Shown here: positions 1 through 8,618 of the stretch, piece by piece
Position numbering within the stretch: position 1 is the stretch's first letter
How the letters are laid out: every line of letters begins with the position of its first letter
NCBI GenBank assembly: GCA_913055805.1
Contig: CAJXLF010000003.1
Span: 124,001-188,000, forward strand
Length of the DNA stretch: 64,000 bases
Direction of reading: 5' to 3'
Origin: an uncultured Salinisphaerales bacterium
GTDB lineage: Bacteria > Pseudomonadota > Gammaproteobacteria > Nevskiales > CAJXLF01
Notes under the pieces: model-generated
The model's database searches: none
The model's input: the letters and a program-made list of their open reading frames with translations, nothing else
What the model was told of the DNA's origin: nothing
Program-made: the position numbers and the translations under genes

Positions 1-1
1 G

Positions 2-1177
2 CCGCTGATGACCGAGGAAATGGGCAAGCCCATCAAGGAAGCACGTGGCGAAGTGGAAAAAGCGGCCTGGTGCGCCGAGCACTACGCCGCGCATGCCGAG
101 GACTATCTGGCCACCGAGTACATTGAATCGGATGCCACCCGCAGTTACGTGCAGTACCTGCCGCTGGGTCCGGTGCTCGGCATCCTGCCCTGGAACGCGC
201 CCTTCTGGCTGGCCTTCCGTTTTTGCGCGCCGGCGCTGATGGCTGGCAATACCTGTGTCATGAAGCATGACCCGCATGTACCGGCCTGCGCTCAGGCCAT
301 CGCCGATGTCTTCAAGGCCGTGGGTGCACCGGACGGCGTCATGCAGAACCTGCTGCTGGAAACCCCACAGGTGGAAAACGCCATTCGCGACCCGCGCATC
401 CAGGCCGTATCTTTCACCGGCTCGGACCGGGGCGGCGCCGCCGTGGCGGCCATCGCCGCTTCGGAAATCAAGCCGGCGGTGCTGGAACTGGGCGGCTCGG
501 ACCCCTGCATCGTGCTGGCCGACGCCGATCTGGAAACAGCAGCCGACATCATTACCCTGTCGCGCATCATCAATGCCGGCCAGTCCTGCATTGCCGCCAA
601 GCGCATCCTGGTGGAAGCGCCGGCTTACGAACAGATGGTCGATCTTATTAAAGAGCGCATGGCCAGGCTCAAGCTGGGCGACCCACGGGAGGAAACCACT
701 GACATCGGCCCCCTTGCCCGCGAGGACCTGCGCGACAACCTGCATCGCCAGGTACGTGAAACCATCGATGCCGGCGCACGCTGCCTGCTGGGCGGCGAAC
801 TGCCGGACGGCCCCGGTTTCTACTACCCGCCCACACTGCTGGCCGATGTCAGTGAGGACATGACCGCAAGCTGCGAGGAAACCTTCGGGCCGGTGGCGGT
901 GATGACCCCGGTCAGGGACGCCGACCAGGCACTGGCTATGGCCAACGACACCCGCTACGGCCTGGCGGCGGGCCTCTGGACCACCGCCGAGCGCGGTGAA
1001 GCCTTGGCGCGTGACATCGAAGCGGGCCAGGTTGCGATCAACGGCATCGTCAAAACCGATCCACGCCTGCCCAGCGGCGGCATCAAGCGCTCCGGCTACG
1101 GCCGCGAACTCGGCCCGCACGGCATCCGCGAATTCGTCAATGCGCAGCAGGTCTGGGTCGGGCCAAAGCAGGCATAG
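2..1177 (+). CDS. Aldehyde dehydrogenase, succinate-semialdehyde type (5' end missing)
   Basis: The frame is open from the window edge, so roughly 70 N-terminal residues lie outside; the first ATG at position 8 is internal (PL-MTEEMGKP). The protein is an NAD(P)-dependent aldehyde dehydrogenase oxidising an aldehyde to its acid. Visible are the cofactor-loop motif SFTGS, the general-base glutamate in LELGGSDP, the catalytic cysteine in NAGQSCIAAKR and the C-terminal GGIKRSGYGRELG. LELGGSDPCIV and GQSCIAAKRI resemble the Sad/YneI succinate-semialdehyde dehydrogenase branch, which is inference from motifs. Its upstream neighbours are unseen and a 270-bp gap separates it from the next gene. Confidence 0.9.
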   Translation, partial: PLMTEEMGKPIKEARGEVEKAAWCAEHYAAHAEDYLATEYIESDATRSYVQYLPLGPVLGILPWNAPFWLAFRFCAPALMAGNTCVMKHDPHVPACAQAIADVFKAVGAPDGVMQNLLLETPQVENAIRDPRIQAVSFTGSDRGGAAVAAIAASEIKPAVLELGGSDPCIVLADADLETAADIITLSRIINAGQSCIAAKRILVEAPAYEQMVDLIKERMARLKLGDPREETTDIGPLAREDLRDNLHRQVRETIDAGARCLLGGELPDGPGFYYPPTLLADVSEDMTASCEETFGPVAVMTPVRDADQALAMANDTRYGLAAGLWTTAERGEALARDIEAGQVAINGIVKTDPRLPSGGIKRSGYGRELGPHGIREFVNAQQVWVGPKQA

Positions 1178-1225
1178 TCGCTGCAATTCCGGGACTGTGG
1201 GTGCCAACGTAGCGAGCACCAAGGC

Positions 1226-1299
1226 CTTGTAGATTCCTTCACGGGAACCCTCTGCCGCAGGGACGTACTTGCAGCGGTTACCGGGCAGGAATCTACAAG
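1226..1299. repeat. Long inverted repeat with 13-bp arms
   Basis: CTTGTAGATTCCT at 1226-1238 is the exact reverse complement of AGGAATCTACAAG at 1287-1299, with 48 nt between. It lies in the 270-bp gap between the dehydrogenase and hydrolase genes. There is no T-run, so it is not a classic terminator. It could be a REP/MITE-like element or a folded mRNA tail. Confidence 0.6.
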
Positions 1300-1447
1300 A
1301 CCGTCCGCAAGTCTGGCCCTCTTGACCTCACAGCGCTCATTTCCACGGCTGACAATCAACATTACTGCCGTCGTTGCCGCCGATCACAACCTGCAATTAA
1401 TCTGACCAAGTACCCACGAATATTCATGCACTTGGCAGATTTCAGGC

Positions 1448-2299
1448 ATGCAAAGAACGATTACCAGAATCATGCGGGATGGACTCACCCTGACCGGCAC
1501 CAGCTATGGCCCGGAAGAGGGTTACCCGGTCATGCTATTCCACGGCGGCGGCCAGACACGGCATGCCTGGGGCAGCACCGGCGAAGCCCTGGGCAAAGCC
1601 GGTTATCACGCCATGGCCTTCGATTTGCGTGGTCATGGCGACAGCGCCTGGGCGCCTCACTACGAAACCTTTGACTTTGTGCAGGACGTGCACGAACTCT
1701 GCATCCGCGAATACCGCCCACCCATCATAGTAGGCGCGTCACTGGGCGGCATCAGCGGCCTGTTGGCCAATGCCGGAGAGGACGGCGAAATCTCCAGGGC
1801 GCTGGTACTTGTAGACATCGCCCCGCGCACCAATCCGGAGGGAGTGGAGCGCATTCTCGATTTCATGGCCGCGCATGTGGACGGCTTTACCACTCTGGAA
1901 GAAGCCGCCGAAGCGGTCGCCGCCTATCAGCCACACCGTAAGCAGCGCTCCGATCCGAGCGGCCTGAAAAAGAACCTGCGCCAGCATCCGGATGGCCGCT
2001 GGTACTGGCACTGGGACCCGGTCATGCTGGAAACCTTCAAGGTAGACCAGGAAGCCGCCATGGCTTCCGACTTTCTTTACGCAGCAGCGGAAAAGCTGAC
2101 CCAGCCGGTGCTGCTGGTGCGCGGACTGATCAGCGATGTCCTTACCGACGACATCATCGAGGAATTCCGCCACCGGATTCCCCACGCCGAAGTGGCTGAA
2201 GTGGGAGGCGCCGGCCACATGGTGGCCGGCGACCGCAATGACATCTTCAGCCGGGCGGTTGAGGGTTTCCTCGGGCATCTGAGCCCACAGCCGACCTGA
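1448..2299 (+). CDS. Alpha/beta hydrolase
   Basis: A 283-residue single-domain alpha/beta hydrolase, probably a cytoplasmic esterase or C-C/peroxidase-like hydrolase; the substrate cannot be told. The oxyanion-hole region is LFHGGGQTRH (residues about 30-39), the nucleophile elbow is GASLGG (about 97-102), and the catalytic histidine is in VGGAGHMVAGD near residue 260. The acid residue is probably an Asp in the LISDVLTDD stretch. The start is uncertain: a second in-frame ATG lies at 1469 and neither has a strong ribosome binding site. It ends 19 bp before the convergent metE stop. Confidence 0.88.
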   Translation: MQRTITRIMRDGLTLTGTSYGPEEGYPVMLFHGGGQTRHAWGSTGEALGKAGYHAMAFDLRGHGDSAWAPHYETFDFVQDVHELCIREYRPPIIVGASLGGISGLLANAGEDGEISRALVLVDIAPRTNPEGVERILDFMAAHVDGFTTLEEAAEAVAAYQPHRKQRSDPSGLKKNLRQHPDGRWYWHWDPVMLETFKVDQEAAMASDFLYAAAEKLTQPVLLVRGLISDVLTDDIIEEFRHRIPHAEVAEVGGAGHMVAGDRNDIFSRAVEGFLGHLSPQPT

Positions 2300-2318
2300 G
2301 CAGGCAGCCACAGACCTC

Positions 2319-4610
2319 TCAGGCAGCCTGCTGCCGCAGCTCCTGCGCCGCCTCTACCATGCGTTGCAAGGCCGGCTCGACCTCCTCCCAGCGGCGCGTC
2401 TTCAGACCACAGTCCGGATTCACCCATAACCGACTGGCCGGCAGGTTACGCGCCGCCCGTTGCAGCAGACTCACCATATGCCCGGTCTCGGGCAACTGCG
2501 GCGAATGGATGTCGTAGACGCCTGGCCCGATCTCGTTGGGATATTCGTAATCCTCGAATGCGGCCAGTAACTCCATTTGCGAGCGCGAGGTTTCGATGGT
2601 GATGACATCCGCATCCAGCGCCGCTATGGCCTCGATAATGTCGTTGAATTCGGCATAGCACATATGCGTGTGAATCTGGGTGGCATCATCCACGCCGGCT
2701 GCCGTTACCCTGAAAGCCTGCACCGCCCAATCCAGATAGTCCTGCCACTCTGCCCGTCGCAGCGGCAAGCCCTCGCGCAACGCCGGCTCGTCGATCTGAA
2801 TCATGCCGATGCCGGCGCGCTCCAGATCCAGCACTTCGTCGCGCAGCGCCAGAGCGATCTGCAGGCAGGTTTCTGCGCGCGGTTGATCGTCGCGCACAAA
2901 GGACCATTGCAGGATGGTCACCGGACCGGTGAGCATGCCTTTCATGGGCCGACCGGTCAGCGACTGGGCATACACGGCCCACTCCACCGTCATGGGCTTC
3001 AGCCTTGACACATCACCGTAGATAATGGGCGGTTTGACACAGCGCGAGCCGTAACTCTGCACCCAGCCAAATCGGGTGAAAGCAAAGCCCTCCAGCTGCT
3101 CGCCGAAATATTCCACCATGTCGTTGCGTTCGGCCTCGCCATGCACCAGCACATCCAGGCCGAGTTTTTCCTGACGGAACACCGCCTCGGCGATGGCCGC
3201 TTCCATGCGATGACGGTAGGTATCACCCGGGATTTCTCCGGCCCTGAATTGGCTGCGTGCCTTGCGGATAGCCCCGGTCTGCGGAAACGAGCCAATGGTG
3301 GTTGTCGGATACAGGGGCAGCGCAAAGCGTTCATGCTGCTTCTGCGCCCGTTCCTTATAGGAACAGGCACGCCGGGCCATGGCGTCCGTGACGCCGGCCG
3401 CACGCTCGCGAACCGCCGATTTGTGAATACGCCGCGACCTGCGCCGCGCCTGCAGTGCCTGCCGCTGAGCGGTCAGCGCCGCAACCTGGGCATCACTACT
3501 GCCTGCCAGGGCCCGGCGCAGCAGATCCAGCTCGCCCAGCTTCTGCACGGCAAAAGCCAGCCAGGATCCGAGCTCTGCATCCAGCCCCTCTTCCTGCTCC
3601 AGATCCACCGGCACATGCAACAGCGAACAGCTGGGGGCCAGCCATAAACGGTCTTGCAGCTGCGCATGCAGCGGCTGTAGTCGCTGCAGCAGGGCATCCA
3701 GGTCAGCCCTCCAGATATTGCGCCCATTGATCACCCCGGCCGACAGCACCTGATCGCTGCCCAGTCTTTCGGCAACCTCAACCAGCTGCTCCGGCGCACG
3801 CACGGCATCAATGTGCAGGCCATGCACCGGCAGAGCCAATACCGTGTCGAGATTGTCACCCAGCGCACCGAAATAACTGGCCAACAGCAACTTCGGACCG
3901 GCCTGCGCCAGTTCAGCGTAGACGCGCCGATATGCCTGCTGCCACTGCGGAGGCAAATCCAGCACCAGGGCCGGTTCATCAATCTGCAGCCATTCCACGC
4001 CCTGCGCCGCCAGACGCGCCAGTATTTCCCGATACACCGGCAACAGCGAATCCAGCAAGTCCAGCTTGTCGACACCGCTCTGGGCCTTGCCCAACCACAG
4101 CCAGGTGAGCGGCCCGAGTATGACCGCCTTGACCGGATAGCCCTGCGCCTGCGCTTCCTCCACCTGCTCGAACAGGGATTCACTGGATAAACTGAACTGC
4201 TGACCAACCTCGAATTCCGGCACCAGGTAGTGGTAATTGGTGTCGAACCACTTGGTCATTTCACAGGCATCGGTATCGGCGCCCGTGGGCGCCCGCCCCC
4301 GGGCCATCCGAAAGGCCGTGTCCAGATCCAGGTTACCGCCGGCATGCCTGAAACGGGCCGGCACGCAACCCAGCATGGCGCTGGTGTCCAGCACCTGATC
4401 GTAGAAGGCGAAGTCGCCGACGGTGAAGTAATCCAGACCGGCCTGGGCCTGCTGCGCCCAGTGCCGGGCGCGCAGATCGCGCGCAACCTGTTGCAATTGC
4501 GCCTGCCCCAGCTCGTCGCGCCAATATTTTTCCAGGGCGAATTTGAGCTCTCTGCGCGCCCCGATACGGGGAAATCCCAGACTGTGGATAACGGATATTT
4601 GTCTGCTCAT
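2319..4610 (-). CDS. metE: Cobalamin-independent methionine synthase
   Basis: Transfers the methyl group of 5-methyltetrahydropteroyl-triglutamate to homocysteine, the last step of methionine synthesis, without B12. The 763-residue length fits MetE. The C-terminal zinc site is visible as HTHMCYAEF and [11 protein letters not shown], with [10 protein letters not shown] opening the catalytic half. Two in-frame ATGs exist, at 4616 and 4610. The AAGGAG at 4618-4623 is 7 nt from the second and only 1 nt from the first, so 4610 is the start. It is transcribed away from nrdA behind a strong palindrome that probably sets its regulation. Confidence 0.96.
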   Translation of the reverse strand: MSRQISVIHSLGFPRIGARRELKFALEKYWRDELGQAQLQQVARDLRARHWAQQAQAGLDYFTVGDFAFYDQVLDTSAMLGCVPARFRHAGGNLDLDTAFRMARGRAPTGADTDACEMTKWFDTNYHYLVPEFEVGQQFSLSSESLFEQVEEAQAQGYPVKAVILGPLTWLWLGKAQSGVDKLDLLDSLLPVYREILARLAAQGVEWLQIDEPALVLDLPPQWQQAYRRVYAELAQAGPKLLLASYFGALGDNLDTVLALPVHGLHIDAVRAPEQLVEVAERLGSDQVLSAGVINGRNIWRADLDALLQRLQPLHAQLQDRLWLAPSCSLLHVPVDLEQEEGLDAELGSWLAFAVQKLGELDLLRRALAGSSDAQVAALTAQRQALQARRRSRRIHKSAVRERAAGVTDAMARRACSYKERAQKQHERFALPLYPTTTIGSFPQTGAIRKARSQFRAGEIPGDTYRHRMEAAIAEAVFRQEKLGLDVLVHGEAERNDMVEYFGEQLEGFAFTRFGWVQSYGSRCVKPPIIYGDVSRLKPMTVEWAVYAQSLTGRPMKGMLTGPVTILQWSFVRDDQPRAETCLQIALALRDEVLDLERAGIGMIQIDEPALREGLPLRRAEWQDYLDWAVQAFRVTAAGVDDATQIHTHMCYAEFNDIIEAIAALDADVITIETSRSQMELLAAFEDYEYPNEIGPGVYDIHSPQLPETGHMVSLLQRAARNLPASRLWVNPDCGLKTRRWEEVEPALQRMVEAAQELRQQAA

Positions 4611-4654
4611 GACCATACTCCTTGGGCGCCAGGCCCCGCCGAAAAGGGAAAAGC

Positions 4655-4683
4655 AGTATGAACCAGACCATATAATTAATCAA
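4655..4683 (-). promoter_or_regulatory. Predicted metE promoter
   Basis: On the minus strand, TTGATT (4678-4683) and CATACT (4655-4660) are separated by exactly 17 nt. The -35 lies inside the left arm of the palindrome at 4676-4713. The predicted leader to the metE ATG is about 40 nt, too short for a riboswitch. Confidence 0.5.
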
Positions 4684-4713
4684 TCTGTTTATCCGCATAA
4701 ACAGATTGATTAA
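4676..4713. promoter_or_regulatory. Perfect palindromic operator upstream of metE
   Basis: TTAATCAATCTGTTTAT at 4676-4692 is perfectly repeated in inverse at 4697-4713 around the 4-nt spacer CCGC. It covers the predicted metE -35, so binding would block transcription. It is much longer than the MetR pattern TGAA-N5-TTCA. Length and position suit a methionine- or SAH-responsive repressor of the ArsR-type SahR/SamR kind, but that is inference. No regulator gene is adjacent. Confidence 0.7.
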
Positions 4714-4833
4714 AAGAAGATGAAGCTAACTTGCTGTTTTATAGGATTTTTGCGCAGTGCAGCGCGCAGCCCTCTTACATCGCGCTCACGAGGGGGCGCT
4801 CGCACAGGGAAACGACCACTGTCAAATTCCGGG

Positions 4834-4953
4834 TTATCCACCGTGTCTTCCCCCTGCAGGAAAAGCCCGTGATAACAGGCCTTGCGGCAATACTCCACCG
4901 CTTATCCACAGGCTACCCACCGGACTATCCCCCGCAACACCCTCATATCCACA
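4834..4953 (+). promoter_or_regulatory. DnaA box cluster upstream of nrdA
   Basis: A perfect DnaA box TTATCCACA lies at 4902-4910. One-mismatch boxes lie at 4834-4842 (TTATCCACC) and 4945-4953 (ATATCCACA). A further perfect box on the other strand, TGTGGATAA, is at 4583-4591 inside the start of metE. DnaA control of nrdAB is established in E. coli. The 528 bp between the metE and nrdA starts hold these sites, the NrdR boxes and promoters, and no gene. Confidence 0.6.
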
Positions 4954-4996
4954 AGATATAGTCTTGACGACCCCATGTGCCCACCCTATATAGTGT
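4949..4996. promoter_or_regulatory. Pair of NrdR boxes
   Basis: Two 16-bp sites resemble the NrdR consensus ACACWATATATWGTGT: CCACAAGATATAGTCT at 4949-4964 and CCACCCTATATAGTGT at 4981-4996, each 13/16. Start-to-start spacing is 32 bp, three helical turns, as expected for NrdR. They flank and overlap the -35 and -10 of the nrdA promoter, so NrdR should repress nrdAB when dATP is plentiful. Confidence 0.75.
4964..4992 (+). promoter_or_regulatory. Predicted sigma70 promoter of nrdA
   Basis: TTGACG (4964-4969) and TATATA (4987-4992) are 17 nt apart. The -10 is embedded in the second NrdR box. The transcript would start near 5000, giving a leader of about 140 nt. Confidence 0.7.
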
Positions 4997-5138
4997 CCAA
5001 CACGCCAGACGCAGGCAGGGGGAATACCTAAATCTAGTATTGCGTCAGGCATTGCTTCCCCGGATAGGCCACTGATCCGGAAAGCCACGCAGGACCCGAC
5101 CAAGAACACAGCGCCACATCGCAATGGAGCACAACCCG

Positions 5139-8096
5139 ATGCAGAGCCAAGCTAACACCGCCAGCACTGAGACTTCAGTTCCCGCCTCCGGCAACCCGCC
5201 GCCCAGGCATTCCGGGAACGCAGCCGAAATCTCCGCCACGGCGCCCGGCGCCTACCGCGTCATCCGCCGCAACGGCAAGGTCACGCCTTTTGACGCCAGC
5301 AAGATTGAAGTTGCGATGACCAAGGCTTTCCTGGCCGTGGAAGGCGCCGGCGCAGCCGCCAGCGGCCGTATTCACGAATCGGTGAAGGAACTGACCGAGC
5401 AGGTCGCCAGCGCACTCACCCGCAACCTGTCCGGCGGCGGCACCGTGCACATTGAGGATATCCAGGATCAGGTAGAACTGGCCCTGATGCGTTCCGGCAA
5501 CCACAAGGTGGCCCGCGGTTATGTGCTCTACCGTGCTGAACGCGCCCGCGAACGCGCCGCTGAAGCCGCCACCAAATCCCGCAGCAAGAAAACCGAAGCC
5601 AAGGCCGCCATTCACGTCAGCCTGGCCGACGGCAGCAAACAGCCGCTGGACGAAGAACGCCTGCGCCGCCTGATTAACGAAGCCTGCGAAGGCCTGGGGG
5701 ATGTCAATGCCGAGCGCATCATCAATGACAGCCTGCGCAACCTCTACGACGGCATCACTGAAAAGGAACTGGCCCAGGCTCTGACCCTGTGCGCCCGCTC
5801 CCTGATCGAGGCCGAACACAACTACAGCTATGTTTCCGCCCGCCTGTTGCTGGATAACCTGCGCCACGAGGCCCTGCGCTTCCTGGGCAGCAGCACCGAC
5901 ACCGCCACCCAGGCGGAAATGAAGAACCTGTATCCCCAGTACCTGAAGGACTATGTCACCAAGGGCATCGAACTGGAGCTGCTGGATCCGGAACTGGCGC
6001 AGTACGATCTGGACAAGCTCGGCAAGGCGCTGCTGCCCGAACGCGACATGCAGTTCACCTACCTGGGCCTGCAGACCCTCTATGACCGCTACTTCCTGCA
6101 CAGCAAGAACACCCGTTTCGAGCTGCCGCAGGCCTTCTTCATGCGCGTCGCCATGGGCCTGGCCATCAACGAAGTGGACCGCGAAGCCCGCGCCATCGAG
6201 TTCTACACCCTGCTGTCGTCCTTCGACTTCATGAGCTCGACGCCGACGCTGTTCAACTCCGGCACCCTGCGCCCGCAGCTGTCCAGCTGCTACCTGACCT
6301 CGGTGCCCGACGATCTGCACGGCATCTACGGCGCCATTCACGACAACGCCATGCTGAGCAAATTCGCCGGCGGCCTGGGCAACGACTGGACCCCGGTACG
6401 CGCCCTGGGCGCCCACATCAAGGGCACCAATGGCAAATCGCAGGGCGTGGTACCGTTCCTGAAAGTGGTCAACGACACCGCCGTAGCAGTAAACCAGGGC
6501 GGCAAGCGCAAGGGCGCCGTCTGCGCCTACCTGGAAACCTGGCACAAGGACATCGAGGAATTTCTCGACCTGCGCAAGAATACCGGCGACGACCGCCGCC
6601 GCTGCCACGACATGAACACCGCCAACTGGATTCCCGACCTGTTCGTGAAGCGGGTCATGGAAGACGGCCAGTGGACCCTGTTCTCACCGAATGACGTGCC
6701 CGACCTGCACGACCTCACCGGCAAGCTGTTCGAGGAAGCCTATTCCCGCTACGAGGAAAAGGCTGACCGCGGCGAAATCAGCAACTTCAAGCGTCTCAAG
6801 GCCGTGGATCTGTGGCGCAAGATGCTGGGCATGCTGTTCGAGACCGGCCACCCCTGGTTCACCTTCAAGGACCCCTGCAACCTGCGCAGCCCGCAGCAGC
6901 ACGTGGGCGTGGTGCACAGCTCCAATCTCTGCACCGAAATCACGCTCAACACTTCGCCGGGCAAGGAAATCGCAGTCTGCAACCTGGGTTCCATCAACCT
7001 GCCGCAGCACGTCGAAGCCGACGCCGAAGGCAAGATGGTGCTGAACACCGCCAAGCTGGAAAAGACCATCAGCACCGCCATGCGCATGCTGGACAACGTC
7101 ATCGAGTACAACTACTACTCGGTCGCCACGGCGCGCAATTCCAACCTGCGCCACCGTCCGGTCGGCATGGGCATGATGGGCTTCCAGGATGCACTCTACA
7201 AGCTGCGCCTGCCCTATGAATCCGACGCCGCGGTGGAATTCGCCGACCGCAGCATGGAAACCATCAGCTACTTCGCCATCAAGGCCAGCAGCGATCTGGC
7301 TGAAGAACGCGGCCCCTACGCCAGCTACAAGGGCTCGCTGTGGGATCAGGGCATCCTGCCGATCGACTCCATCGAAATCCTGGCCGAGAACCGCGGCAAC
7401 GAATACCTGGACATCGACCGCAGCCAGACCCTGGACTGGGAAGGCCTGCGCGCCCGCATCAAGCAGGTGGGTATGCGCAACTCCAACACCATGGCTATCG
7501 CGCCGACCGCGACCATTGCCAACATCACCGGCGTGTCGCAGTCTATCGAGCCGACCTACCAGAACCTGTTCGTCAAATCGAACCTGTCGGGCGAATTCAC
7601 GGTGGTGAATCCCTACCTGGTCGACGACCTGAAAGAACGCGGTCTGTGGGACGAAGTCATGGCCCACGACCTCAAGTACTACGACGGTTCCGTGCAACCC
7701 ATCGACCGCATCCCGGCCGATCTCAAGCCGCTGTACAAGTGCGCTTTCGAGATCGATCCGAAGTGGCTGGTGGACGCCGGTTCGCGCCGCCAGAAGTGGA
7801 TCGACCAGGCCCAGAGCCTCAACCTGTACATGAGCCAGCCCTCCGGCAAGAAGCTGGACGAACTGTACAAGCACGCCTGGCTCAAGGGCCTGAAGACCAC
7901 CTACTACCTCCGCACCATGGGCGCCACCCATGCGGAGAAATCCACCATCAGCGACGACCGCCTGAACAAGGTACGCGGCGCCGAAGGCAGCAGCGTAAAG
8001 GCCAGCCCGGCCGCTTCTGCCCCGGCCCCCGAACCCGCGGCGGACATGCCCAAGGCCTGTTCAATCCTTGATCCGGATTGTGAAGCGTGTCAGTAA
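5139..8096 (+). CDS. nrdA: Ribonucleoside-diphosphate reductase, class Ia, alpha subunit
   Basis: Reduces ribonucleoside diphosphates to deoxynucleotides together with the NrdB radical subunit. Two ATP-cone domains precede the catalytic core (about residues 40-130 and 160-255), as in Pseudomonas NrdA; the first is expected to carry the dATP on/off switch. Core features: the reducible cysteine in LSSCYLTS, the radical cysteine and glutamate in NLCTEITLN, the second redox cysteine in VCNLGSINL, and a C-terminal CEACQ relay tail. The start is ATG 5139, with GGAG at 5126-5129 nine nt upstream; the ATG at 5124 has no ribosome binding site. Product 985 aa. Confidence 0.96.
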   Translation: MQSQANTASTETSVPASGNPPPRHSGNAAEISATAPGAYRVIRRNGKVTPFDASKIEVAMTKAFLAVEGAGAAASGRIHESVKELTEQVASALTRNLSGGGTVHIEDIQDQVELALMRSGNHKVARGYVLYRAERARERAAEAATKSRSKKTEAKAAIHVSLADGSKQPLDEERLRRLINEACEGLGDVNAERIINDSLRNLYDGITEKELAQALTLCARSLIEAEHNYSYVSARLLLDNLRHEALRFLGSSTDTATQAEMKNLYPQYLKDYVTKGIELELLDPELAQYDLDKLGKALLPERDMQFTYLGLQTLYDRYFLHSKNTRFELPQAFFMRVAMGLAINEVDREARAIEFYTLLSSFDFMSSTPTLFNSGTLRPQLSSCYLTSVPDDLHGIYGAIHDNAMLSKFAGGLGNDWTPVRALGAHIKGTNGKSQGVVPFLKVVNDTAVAVNQGGKRKGAVCAYLETWHKDIEEFLDLRKNTGDDRRRCHDMNTANWIPDLFVKRVMEDGQWTLFSPNDVPDLHDLTGKLFEEAYSRYEEKADRGEISNFKRLKAVDLWRKMLGMLFETGHPWFTFKDPCNLRSPQQHVGVVHSSNLCTEITLNTSPGKEIAVCNLGSINLPQHVEADAEGKMVLNTAKLEKTISTAMRMLDNVIEYNYYSVATARNSNLRHRPVGMGMMGFQDALYKLRLPYESDAAVEFADRSMETISYFAIKASSDLAEERGPYASYKGSLWDQGILPIDSIEILAENRGNEYLDIDRSQTLDWEGLRARIKQVGMRNSNTMAIAPTATIANITGVSQSIEPTYQNLFVKSNLSGEFTVVNPYLVDDLKERGLWDEVMAHDLKYYDGSVQPIDRIPADLKPLYKCAFEIDPKWLVDAGSRRQKWIDQAQSLNLYMSQPSGKKLDELYKHAWLKGLKTTYYLRTMGATHAEKSTISDDRLNKVRGAEGSSVKASPAASAPAPEPAADMPKACSILDPDCEACQ

Positions 8097-8120
8097 GAGA
8101 CCTGAGAGGCGGAGCAGGGG

Positions 8121-8216
8121 CCCCACGAAGTGGGGATGCGACCCTCGGCGGGTCGACTCAAATGCCTATCGTACTCGGCAAACGATCAGAGGCTGCTGCG
8201 ACCGTCGGCGGGTCGC
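8121..8216 (+). repeat. Hairpins and duplicated GCGACC hairpin after nrdA
   Basis: A small hairpin, CCCCAC-GAA-GTGGGG (8121-8135), is followed by two copies of an 18-nt self-complementary unit, GCGACCSTCGGCGGGTCG (S = C or G), at 8138-8155 and 8198-8215, 60 bp apart. They sit between nrdA and the small downstream gene and lack T-runs. They may stabilise or process the nrdA transcript. Confidence 0.5.
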
Positions 8217-8292
8217 CTGGTCAAGTACCAGCTGACAAGCCAGAAAGACAGACCTGCCCGTTTTGGAATGAGGTTTGAGGGAGGTATCAAGC

Positions 8293-8532
8293 ATGGCGAT
8301 ATTTCGACTGACACCGAATACCGATGCTATCCAGTGGCCCAGACGGGTTGAGGTGCGGGCGCCTAATGAAAAACGCGCCCGCCTGGTAGCCAGTTCGCAG
8401 CTCGGCTTTCTGTCTGTTGATTGCCATGTGTGGATCGAACCCGAAATTGTCAGTTGTGAAGAGGTCTGCGATTCCCCCTTCACACAAACCGGTGAAGTCA
8501 CGGTGCTGACACCGAAACTGACCCGGCACTGA
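8293..8532 (+). CDS. Small conserved-looking protein between nrdA and nrdB
   Basis: A 79-residue soluble protein not recognised as a known family. The ATG at 8293 follows a GAGGGAGG ribosome binding site (8277-8284) by 8 nt; an upstream in-frame start at 8275 has none. It begins MAIFRLTPNTDAIQWPRR and contains two cysteines near the middle (DCHVWIEPEIVSCEEVC). It has no signal peptide or membrane segment. Its place inside the nrdA-nrdB transcript suggests co-expression with ribonucleotide reductase; a role in that enzyme is only a guess. Confidence 0.65.
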   Translation: MAIFRLTPNTDAIQWPRRVEVRAPNEKRARLVASSQLGFLSVDCHVWIEPEIVSCEEVCDSPFTQTGEVTVLTPKLTRH

Positions 8533-8618
8533 TACGCAGGACATTTATTTACACCAAAGGCGACCGACACTACCCATAAACAGCACGGCTGCCACCTAGA
8601 CAGAGAAGGAGTTTTAAG

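Noticed and set aside
4611-4675. A SAM or B12 riboswitch for metE
   Set aside because: The predicted leader is only about 40 nt and shows no riboswitch-like core; control is better explained by the palindrome.
4583-4996. Chromosomal origin of replication
   Set aside because: DnaA boxes are present, but there is no AT-rich unwinding region and no dnaA, dnaN or gidA gene; nrdA regulation explains them.
5175-6608. Long open frame (477 codons) on the minus strand inside nrdA
   Set aside because: It is the antisense shadow of nrdA, with an Ala/Gly/Val-rich translation typical of GC-rich mirror frames and no motif. nrdA is unmistakable.
6684-7931. Second long minus-strand frame inside nrdA
   Set aside because: Same reason: antisense of conserved NrdA coding sequence, no ribosome binding site.
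8087-8278. 63-codon frame after nrdA
   Set aside because: It overlaps the nrdA end and runs through hairpin sequence; no ribosome binding site or plausible protein composition.
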